Below, in pieces: positions 26,348 through 33,570 of a DNA stretch of 33,570 nucleotides; within the stretch, counting starts at the first letter, position 1; each line of letters opens with the position of its first letter. Position numbers and translations under genes: made by a program. The stretch is taken from positions 1-33,570 of the forward strand of contig JALHLK010000050.1 of the NCBI GenBank assembly GCA_022844565.1, in the 5' to 3' direction. The stretch comes from Saprospiraceae bacterium. GTDB taxonomy: Bacteria; Bacteroidota; Bacteroidia; Chitinophagales; Saprospiraceae. The notes under the pieces were generated by a model that did not search any database, was not told where the DNA came from, and saw nothing but the letters and a program-made list of their open reading frames with translations.

Positions 26348-29300
26348 ATGAAATCATTAAAATTTATAAAGAAAGGTGTCTCACTTTTGGTACTCGTATT
26401 GTTAGTACAACTACTTACCGCACAGCCTAATGGCGGATCGATCGAGAGTGATAAATTAGATCAAGTGGTTGGGGAGTTTACAGGAACTGTTAGCCTAAAT
26501 TTCCCTTTAGGATCGGTGAGTAATGGGTCACTTAGTGCAGGTCTGTCATTAAGTTATGCAGGCAATGGATTGAAGCCTCAAGAGATGTCATCGCCTGTAG
26601 GTCTTGGGTGGATATTAAGCACAGGTTACCATATTCAGAGACAAGTTCAAGGACTTCCAGATGGTATAAGTTCATACACTGTTGAGCAAAATGCAAGCGA
26701 TTCTGATATAGCTGATCTTAAAAAAGATGGAGAGTTTGATATTTTTAGGTTAAGCATGCCAGGTTTTTCTGGTGAGTTTGTTCAATCAGGTGAATACTTT
26801 AATGTATTTAGAACACTCCAAACATCAGAATTAAAAATACTTTATTCTTCATCAACAGAATCATTTTCTATTAAAGGTAATGATGGGACAACAGTAAATT
26901 TTATCCCAGGCAGTTGGTATACAACTTATAAAGCAGTTTTAGGTGGTGTTCAAGAAATTGAAACAATTAATTCTTGGGTGCCAAATATGGTTGTTTCTTA
27001 TGATAAAAAAGACACTTTACATTTTATTTATAGTCCTACTTTGGTCAATTATAATTATACCTCAATAGGAACCATGGTAGTTAGTGGCGTAACATATCCG
27101 AATACTGTTGTTGGAAAATATTTAAGGCTCCAACAGATAAAAGGGCATAATGATTATCTTCAGTTGTATTGGACGACGCGATCAGATGTGACAGCAAACA
27201 GCGATTTCAGACTTTCAAGAGTAGAATATGTGAGTGATACTTACTGTACGAAATATGATTTGAATACAGATTATTTTACAGCTACGAATGGTGGTACGTC
27301 ATCTCAAATAAGATTGACAGGAATTCAAAAAAAGAGCTGTAACAATGCCGAGGTGGAACCTCTCACTACTTTTGAGTATTATGGGACCACTTATGCCAAC
27401 GGTACTCAGTTTGCACCATTAAAATCTGTCACAGGTATAGACCATTGGGGTTATTATAATGGTGCCAACAGCAACAGTGCCACGAACCTTCTTCCTTCAC
27501 CCAATGGTAGTGCGAATCGTACACCCTCTTTATCTAACACTTTAGAGACACAACTCAAGGCAGTTACTACACCTTTAGGAAAACGGACGGAATACGAATA
27601 TCAGTTGAATACATATAATTCATCAGCAACTGCACCTGCTATGGTGGGTCCAGTATACACATGTGATCCGGCTTTAAATAACTGTGGTGGGTTCAATGAA
27701 AACAACCTAAGTGCGATTACAATGAATAATCAAGATATGCTCAATGGTAATTTGTCCGTTTATCTTGATCCTATTGGTAGTAGTGGAGCTGATGTTATTG
27801 TAAGTATTTCTTCAAGCAATGGGAACTATGGAGGTGTTTCTTTCAATGCTTACAGCGGGCCAAACATTTTTACAGTCGATTTATCAGACATACTGGACCA
27901 AAACAATCAACCTCTGTTTGCATTAAGCCAGACATACTATATATCTGTTGAAAGTTATGATGGTCACGGGGGTGTGTGGTATTCTTATTATAACACCAAT
28001 ATAGTAAACACAGGCGGAGGCTTGAGAGTGTCTAAAATTACAGAAAGACACCACAATGATCCTTCAATAGCATTATATGATGTGACGGATTACAGTTATG
28101 GAAAAGGTAAATTGCTTTCTCCCCCAAATACCGGCATAAATTACCAAAATAAATGGTACAATGTGCCTAGTGATGTCAATGCACTCAATTTTTTATCTGG
28201 TGTAAATATCGGATATGAAGCTGTAACTGTCACAAAATCTGGATTAGGTTACACAGTAAATCGATACGATACAGACTTTGCTACGATTGATGTAAATGGT
28301 ATTAGAACTATAACAGATTTATATTTAGGGGGATTCGGCAATCAATTGTCCTCTTCAGTATTTAGTGCAGGTGGACAGCTGATCAGTAAAGATTCTTTTG
28401 AGTACATTCATACCTCCTTGCAAGATATTGCTCAAATCAATGGCGTCAACAAGCGAGGCTATAAAGCCTGTAACTCGAGTAATGTATGCAATCAAAACAT
28501 CATCAAAAGATATCGGTATACCAATTACATTAACAGAGTTTCGCGAAAACTCAGTTATTATCTTGGAGCTTTGGTAAGTACAGAGGTATATGATTATACC
28601 CATAGTTATACTTTGCAGCCCAAGCTCATTACTTCAACAAGTGGAAATGGATATCAGACCTCAAAGTATATAGATTACACACCCAATTTGTGGTCAAATA
28701 CTGAAGTGAAAAATAAGTTTCTCGCTGATGGTATCATCTTGCCTTTTAACTCTATCAATTATGTAAGCGGTTCTTTATCTGGTGCAGCAAGAACAGATTA
28801 TGCATTTTATTCCCAAAGTGGTGCTTTTGTCGGAGCTTCTAGTGGCGGAAATAGCACACATATTATAAGGCCTTTTACCCAGTTTATCACTAGGAAAGAT
28901 GTTGCAACTAATGGGATAGAATATCAGGACATGCTTTATCACGCCTATACGGCTGAAGGATTAATCATGACAGATCAAAAAGTAAATTGGCCAAGTACCA
29001 CTTATACCTACAGTAGAAAGCGCCTTACTGAAAAAAATTATAATAATGGATTCATAGAGCAAATAGCTTATAAGGGAAACTCTAATCTTGTAGATAGAAT
29101 CACTGGTGTAGACGGAAGATTTAAGACTTATAATTATGATCTTTTAGGTAGGGTGATCAATGTGACGGAGAGTTCTAGTGGAATTGCTACACATTATAAA
29201 TACGACCTATCATCAAGGATAACCACCGATAGCACTAACTATGGAGTATATACCATCCTCAATCGGAAGATACACGATAAAGCAGGGAGAGTGATAGCCT

Positions 29301-32300
29301 TACACGAGCCAAGTGTAACACCTAATAATAATCGGGTAAGTGCAATAGATTATGATAAATATGGCAGAAAAGTCAAAGAATACTTACCATATCAGAGTCC
29401 ATTAAGTCAAGGAATAATTATTACCATCCCATCCACACAAAAATTTACAGAGACAAAATATGAAGCTTCACCTTTATCAAGAGTGATCGAAGTAATCCCT
29501 CCAGATTGGCATGCAACAAAATATGAATATGGTCTTAACGTAGCTGGCGACAATGTATCTGGTTTTTCAACAGCGGGTACTTTAACCAAAGAAACGCAGA
29601 TAGATGCAAATGGCAATAGAATGATCACTTTTAAAGATTTTTTGGGCAGAGTGGTGCTTCAAAGGCAAACTAACACAAATGATCTGGTCTCTACAAGAAA
29701 AGATACTTATACTGAATATGACGGCTGGTCACGAGTGACCCGTGTTATGCCTCCAGGAGCCAGTAGCTCAACTCCAGAACTCAACTTTGAATATACTTAC
29801 ACCTTTGAAGATCAGCTAAGCACCAAAAAAGTTCCTGGCAAAGGTTGGATCAGCTATGTATACAATAGTAAAAAACTATTGGCAGGTGAGAAGTCAGCCA
29901 CTATGGCCAATTTTATAGCCTACAGATATGATGCTATGGGTCGACTTTTTCAAACAGGACTTTCTACAGCCACAATATCTACGCCTGACAATCCGACGAT
30001 CAGTACCTTATATACAGAAACTGTCTATGGCACCACAGCTTTTCTCAAAGATAAAGTGGTAAACGAAAAAACAAATATATTGGGTACTACTCATATGCTC
30101 CAAACCGACTATACCTATGATACAAGGGGCAGAATCCAGCAAAAAACCTACAATTCCCACAAAAACTTGACCATCAACAACACCATTGTCTATACCTACG
30201 ACAATGCGAGTAATCTACTCACTGCCGCCAATACCATCAACAATGGTACAGCCTTCTCTTACAGCCAATCGTATACATACGACCATCGAGGTAGACTAAT
30301 AGACGAAAATTTTACCCACAATAGTGTCATTAAAAAACTATCAACACATCAGTACAATTTTCGCGATGAATTAATTAGAATACGCCAAGGACATCATAAT
30401 ATTGATACCTTCCTCCAAGAAATTGATTATATCTACAGGAACAACGGCATGCTCCAAAGTATAAACAGCCCAATGGCGAGTAACGCTACCACAGGAGATT
30501 TATTTTATCAAGAATTGTATTACGACACTCCTATTGCTACGTCTGGAGCAGCCTCGCAAAAAAATGGCAACATCTCCAACGTAACATGGCAACGAAGAGG
30601 CTTAACCATGGGAATGTATGCTTACAATTATGACATCTACAATCAGCTCACCAATGCCGACTATTGGGATTATAACACTTCTAATACACTTATAACAACT
30701 CCCACATCTAAATACGATCAGACATTTACATATGACGTACGTGGTAATTTATTAACACAAAGTAGAAGAAACGAAGCAGGTACCCAGACTGATAATCTCA
30801 GCTATACTTTAATAGCCAATCAAAACAGATTGGCAAGTGTTCACGATTTAGCTGCCAATGCCTTAGGTCATAACAATAATGGCAACGCGAATAGTGGTAA
30901 CATCTACACCTACGATGCCAACGGAAATTTAACAAGTGATACCTACAGAGGTGTGACAAGTATCGTGTACAACCATCTTGATCTTCCTACTTTGGTGCAA
31001 AGGACCGCGACGAATAAGTTAGTGATGATTTACGATGCTCGGGGAAATTTATTAGTACGTAAGACCTATACCACTAGCAGTACTATTGCAAATGATTCTA
31101 TTGATTATATAGGCAACATTGAGTACGTCAACAACGTTATCAATCAGGTACACCACGAACAGGGCCGATATAAAAGTATATCTGCTGGTGTATTTAGACA
31201 TGAATATACGATTGCAGACCATCTTGGTAATACAAGGATCGTCTATACAGATCATAAAAGTTCTACAGGTAATCTGCCAAATGGCATAGTAGAGCAAGAT
31301 GAAATACTCGACGAAAATCACTATTACGCCTACGGCATGGAGCTACCCGGATCATTTATCAATGTAGCTGGCACCAATTACAACTACAAGTTTAACGGCA
31401 TAGAGCGAGTAGAGTCTTTTAATATGGACTTTGCTTTCTATCGTGGGCTCGATCCAATATTAGGCAGGTGGTATCAGGTGGATCCAAGAGCGGAAGAGGC
31501 AGGATTTGGGATGAGTCCGTATTGTGCGATGGGGAATAATCCTGTAGTATTTACAGATCCAAATGGTGACTTACCACAATTAGTTGCTTTAGGGATTTAT
31601 GCTGCAATTAGTGTGACAGTTAATGGCATAGGAAATGAGTTAAAAGGCAATGATTTTTTCGAAGGCTGGTTTGGTGCTGCTATAGCAGGTGCTTTGTCCG
31701 GAGGATATGGAGCGGCTGCTTTAAGTGGAGTAAATAGCCATTTACCTTCATATAATGTAAATATAGGAGGAGGTTTTAGTTTTGGATTGAGTCCAAGTTT
31801 ATTAGCAGGAAGTCAAGGTCTTGGAATCGGAATAAATGGTACAGTGAGCTATACAAAAGGAAATTTTAATTTGGGAATAAGTGCAGGAACATCATTTACC
31901 AAAAGTAATATTACTGGGAAATCTGGATTTTCTACGGTATTTGGTGGAGGTGTTGCATATGAAAGTAGTAATTTTTACGCTTCTTTATCTACTGTGGCTT
32001 ACAAAAGTGGTAATACGTCACAAAGGACAGGCACAGTTGGATTAGGGTCTGGAGATTTTAAATTACATTATGAAAATGATTATCATCCTGGGTTATCAAG
32101 TAATTTACCATTAAATGATAAAGGAGATCGTTTTAGAACCGCGGCTTTAAATATATCTTATAAAGACATTTCAGCTGGTTTTACACTTTTTACAGGAGAT
32201 CCAGGCCCTATTAGAAATAGAGAATTTGAAAATATCGGGGGAAATGATACATATATCGCTCATGGTAAATATAATCCTGATCAATACCGATTTGGAGCTG

Positions 32301-32491
32301 CCTACGTCGGTTACAAAAACTATAGAGCGGGATGGAATGGGGAAGGAATTAGACATATAATTCAAAATCGCGTAGCTCATGATATTATGACTAAAGGAGA
32401 ATCGAAACATTTTAGTAGATTTTCATCTGGATATCCAGGAAGCTTTTACGGAGGCACTCACCGATTAAATAAGTATTCATTATGGCAATAA
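26348..32491 (+). CDS. Secreted Rhs/YD-repeat polymorphic toxin with type-23-like C-terminal domain
   Basis: The 2047-residue protein has a signal peptide (about 1-25, LLVLVLLVQLLTAQ). A beta-rich N-terminal part follows (FPLGSVSNGSLSAGLSLSYA). YD repeats run from about residue 900 to 1590 (YNYDLLGRV, YTYDTRGRI, YTYDHRGRL, YTYDANGNL). The Rhs core has DHLGNTRIVY (about 1624), YYAYGMELPG, FYRGLDPILGRWYQVDP (about 1700) and a final DPNGD at 1737, the usual boundary of the hull. The last roughly 307 residues are the variable tip: a Gly-rich stretch, then from about 1885 a domain with YENDY, DRFRTAALNISY, YRFGAAYVGYKNYRAGWN, IRHIIQNRVAHDI and a final YSLWQ. I read this as polymorphic toxin type 23 (from memory of the family). 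No PAAR or T9SS domain is seen. Confidence 0.88.
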   Translation: MKSLKFIKKGVSLLVLVLLVQLLTAQPNGGSIESDKLDQVVGEFTGTVSLNFPLGSVSNGSLSAGLSLSYAGNGLKPQEMSSPVGLGWILSTGYHIQRQVQGLPDGISSYTVEQNASDSDIADLKKDGEFDIFRLSMPGFSGEFVQSGEYFNVFRTLQTSELKILYSSSTESFSIKGNDGTTVNFIPGSWYTTYKAVLGGVQEIETINSWVPNMVVSYDKKDTLHFIYSPTLVNYNYTSIGTMVVSGVTYPNTVVGKYLRLQQIKGHNDYLQLYWTTRSDVTANSDFRLSRVEYVSDTYCTKYDLNTDYFTATNGGTSSQIRLTGIQKKSCNNAEVEPLTTFEYYGTTYANGTQFAPLKSVTGIDHWGYYNGANSNSATNLLPSPNGSANRTPSLSNTLETQLKAVTTPLGKRTEYEYQLNTYNSSATAPAMVGPVYTCDPALNNCGGFNENNLSAITMNNQDMLNGNLSVYLDPIGSSGADVIVSISSSNGNYGGVSFNAYSGPNIFTVDLSDILDQNNQPLFALSQTYYISVESYDGHGGVWYSYYNTNIVNTGGGLRVSKITERHHNDPSIALYDVTDYSYGKGKLLSPPNTGINYQNKWYNVPSDVNALNFLSGVNIGYEAVTVTKSGLGYTVNRYDTDFATIDVNGIRTITDLYLGGFGNQLSSSVFSAGGQLISKDSFEYIHTSLQDIAQINGVNKRGYKACNSSNVCNQNIIKRYRYTNYINRVSRKLSYYLGALVSTEVYDYTHSYTLQPKLITSTSGNGYQTSKYIDYTPNLWSNTEVKNKFLADGIILPFNSINYVSGSLSGAARTDYAFYSQSGAFVGASSGGNSTHIIRPFTQFITRKDVATNGIEYQDMLYHAYTAEGLIMTDQKVNWPSTTYTYSRKRLTEKNYNNGFIEQIAYKGNSNLVDRITGVDGRFKTYNYDLLGRVINVTESSSGIATHYKYDLSSRITTDSTNYGVYTILNRKIHDKAGRVIALHEPSVTPNNNRVSAIDYDKYGRKVKEYLPYQSPLSQGIIITIPSTQKFTETKYEASPLSRVIEVIPPDWHATKYEYGLNVAGDNVSGFSTAGTLTKETQIDANGNRMITFKDFLGRVVLQRQTNTNDLVSTRKDTYTEYDGWSRVTRVMPPGASSSTPELNFEYTYTFEDQLSTKKVPGKGWISYVYNSKKLLAGEKSATMANFIAYRYDAMGRLFQTGLSTATISTPDNPTISTLYTETVYGTTAFLKDKVVNEKTNILGTTHMLQTDYTYDTRGRIQQKTYNSHKNLTINNTIVYTYDNASNLLTAANTINNGTAFSYSQSYTYDHRGRLIDENFTHNSVIKKLSTHQYNFRDELIRIRQGHHNIDTFLQEIDYIYRNNGMLQSINSPMASNATTGDLFYQELYYDTPIATSGAASQKNGNISNVTWQRRGLTMGMYAYNYDIYNQLTNADYWDYNTSNTLITTPTSKYDQTFTYDVRGNLLTQSRRNEAGTQTDNLSYTLIANQNRLASVHDLAANALGHNNNGNANSGNIYTYDANGNLTSDTYRGVTSIVYNHLDLPTLVQRTATNKLVMIYDARGNLLVRKTYTTSSTIANDSIDYIGNIEYVNNVINQVHHEQGRYKSISAGVFRHEYTIADHLGNTRIVYTDHKSSTGNLPNGIVEQDEILDENHYYAYGMELPGSFINVAGTNYNYKFNGIERVESFNMDFAFYRGLDPILGRWYQVDPRAEEAGFGMSPYCAMGNNPVVFTDPNGDLPQLVALGIYAAISVTVNGIGNELKGNDFFEGWFGAAIAGALSGGYGAAALSGVNSHLPSYNVNIGGGFSFGLSPSLLAGSQGLGIGINGTVSYTKGNFNLGISAGTSFTKSNITGKSGFSTVFGGGVAYESSNFYASLSTVAYKSGNTSQRTGTVGLGSGDFKLHYENDYHPGLSSNLPLNDKGDRFRTAALNISYKDISAGFTLFTGDPGPIRNREFENIGGNDTYIAHGKYNPDQYRFGAAYVGYKNYRAGWNGEGIRHIIQNRVAHDIMTKGESKHFSRFSSGYPGSFYGGTHRLNKYSLWQ

Positions 32492-33003
32492 AATATATTT
32501 TTACTTTAGTGTTGTTGATCTCTTTTTCTAGCTGTTTTATATTAAAGGATGATAATTTAACTCTTGATAGAAATTTTTATACTGGCAATGATATAAGGCT
32601 TGACGGCTATTGGTGGATGAATTTTGAGAGTATCGAGCCAAGTATGTCAATATATTTTTTTTATGAAAATGGCATTGCACTGTATGGCAGGGCTTTAAAA
32701 AATAGGGACTTAGAAGTTAAGGAGAAAGAATTTTCAACAGAAAGTTTTAAAAAACTAATTAATAAGGCAAAACCTGGTTGGGGTGTATTCGAGATTAATT
32801 CAAATAAGATAACTTTTGAGACTTGGGTACCAGGAAATGGAGGTCCTTTAACCACAGTAATCAGGTCAGGTGAAATAATAAATCATCAAACTTTTGTAAT
32901 AACTTCTCATATGCATAAAGGTAAAAAGTCAATTGAGAATGATACTTTTTATTTTAAAAAGTTTGATCTTAAACCAGATAGTACAAACAGTTTTATTAAA
33001 TAA
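32482..33003 (+). CDS. Lipoprotein, predicted immunity protein for the Rhs toxin
   Basis: The 173-residue product has a lipoprotein signal ending at Cys18 (LVLLISFSSC). The mature part is beta-rich (WWMNFESIEPSMSIYFFYEN, WGVFEINSNKITFETWVPG) and resembles no family I can name. Its ATG lies inside the last codons of the toxin gene (10-base overlap), which implies translational coupling. Position right after a polymorphic toxin tip, small size and very low G+C (12 of 60 bases at 32521-32580, against 22 of 60 in the Rhs core at 31381-31440) support an immunity role. A membrane-anchored immunity protein suits a toxin that acts in the envelope or is met in the periplasm (inference). Confidence 0.75.
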   Translation: MAIKYIFTLVLLISFSSCFILKDDNLTLDRNFYTGNDIRLDGYWWMNFESIEPSMSIYFFYENGIALYGRALKNRDLEVKEKEFSTESFKKLINKAKPGWGVFEINSNKITFETWVPGNGGPLTTVIRSGEIINHQTFVITSHMHKGKKSIENDTFYFKKFDLKPDSTNSFIK

Positions 33004-33021
33004 TATTTTAATTTATGCCGA

Positions 33022-33059
33022 CCTGCTTAGGATAATTCTTTGTTAATTATCTAGGCAGG
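33022..33059. repeat. Long imperfect stem-loop after the immunity gene
   Basis: CCTGCTTAGGATAATT pairs with AATTATCTAGGCAGG around a seven-base loop, with one G-U pair and one bulged G. There is no T run directly after it, so it is not a standard terminator. It separates the immunity gene from the start of Rhs homology at about 33112. Confidence 0.7.
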
Positions 33060-33111
33060 AAGGTAATTTATTTGAATGTAAAATAAAAGCATGATTAAAT
33101 AGGAAACTTTA

Positions 33112-33570
33112 GATACCTCAATAACGTTATATAATAGGTTCATCATGAACAAGGTCGCTATAAAAGTATAGGGACTAATACATACAGGCATGAATATACG
33201 ATTGCTGATCATTTAGGCAATTCGAGGATAGTCTATGCAGATATAAGTAATAACGGCTTAGTGGAACAAAGTGAAATCCTATCTGAGCACCATTATTATT
33301 CGTATGGGATGGAGCATGCGGGATTCGGAAGTGGAGGCTACGCATACAAGTTCAATGGGATTGAACGGGTAGAGGGCTATCAGATGGACTTTGCTTTCTA
33401 CAGAGGCTTAGATCCAATATTGGGTAGGTGGTACCAGGTTGATCCAGAAGTAGAAATTTACGGAAGCATGTCACCTTATTGTGCCATGAACAACAATCCA
33501 GGCAATGAAATAGATCCATTGGGAGATACTCCATTGCATGTAGGAGCGGCAATAATTGGAGCGGGCATCA
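33112..33570 (+). pseudogene. Orphan Rhs core and alternative toxin tip, 5'-truncated, runs off the window
   Basis: From about 33112 the DNA is homologous to 31120 onward of the main Rhs gene. The first codons carry stops (TAA TAG at 33132-33137 where the intact gene has codons for Asn-Gln). The frame is then open to the window end for 144 codons: HHEQGRYKSI, HEYTIADHLGNSRIVYAD, YYSYGMEHAG, YKFNGIERVEGYQMDFAFYR, LDPILGRWYQVDP, MSPYCAMNNNPGNEIDPLGD, then a different tip (TPLHVGAAIIGAG). It has no start, signal peptide or YD repeats. This is the form of a silent tip cassette used to replace the toxin end by recombination. The rest of the tip and its own immunity gene should lie to the right. 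Confidence 0.82.

Overview
The window is about 33.6 kb of low-G+C DNA from a member of the Bacteroidota, most likely a Saprospiria-type lineage (the finer placement is inference). The support is: families largely restricted to Bacteroidota (DUF4293, DUF2452, DUF3822, a TSP3-repeat OmpA protein, a NamZ/DUF1343 lipoprotein), a type IX secretion C-terminal sorting domain, starts without Shine-Dalgarno sequences, and promoters of the TTTG...TAnnTTTG type. The left edge holds the 3' end of a 5S rRNA gene and its terminator, so an rRNA operon lies just outside.

Layout. Bases 1-1260 hold the rRNA end and two apparent gene remnants: a 5'-truncated beta-barrel porin and a 64-codon fragment. Bases 1275-4068 (minus) carry glycosyltransferase > ribB with a GTP-cyclohydrolase-like tail > DUF2452, closely packed. 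A TSP3-OmpA protein (4265-5716, minus) has its own promoter and terminator, followed by a DAO-family oxidoreductase (minus). On the plus strand follow a DUF4293 membrane protein, then a di-heme cytochrome c peroxidase lipoprotein overlapping a PIN-domain protein. Bases 9475-16187 (minus) form a housekeeping block: membrane-anchored protein > DUF3822 > rsmD > argS > glnS > namZ-like. On the plus strand are tsaD, an ALDH7-type aldehyde dehydrogenase, sucA (2-oxoglutarate dehydrogenase E1) and radA.

The right third is accessory. Between radA and the next gene are 1.2 kb of palindrome-rich, roughly 241-bp tandem repeats. Next come a T9SS-exported M43-like protein whose zinc site has been lost (a predicted pseudoprotease), a 2047-residue secreted Rhs/YD-repeat protein ending in what looks like a type-23 polymorphic toxin domain, and a lipoprotein gene overlapping the toxin stop (predicted immunity). 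At the right edge is a second, N-terminally truncated Rhs core with a different C-terminus (orphan tip cassette). This has the organisation of a polymorphic-toxin locus with a silent replacement tip. A second non-coding region (17300-17819) carries repeat modules in which a 10-bp stem changes sequence completely but keeps its pairing between two copies.

Most interesting items: the covarying-stem repeats, the 241-bp multi-hairpin array, the pseudoprotease/Rhs pair, and the toxin-immunity-orphan tip arrangement.
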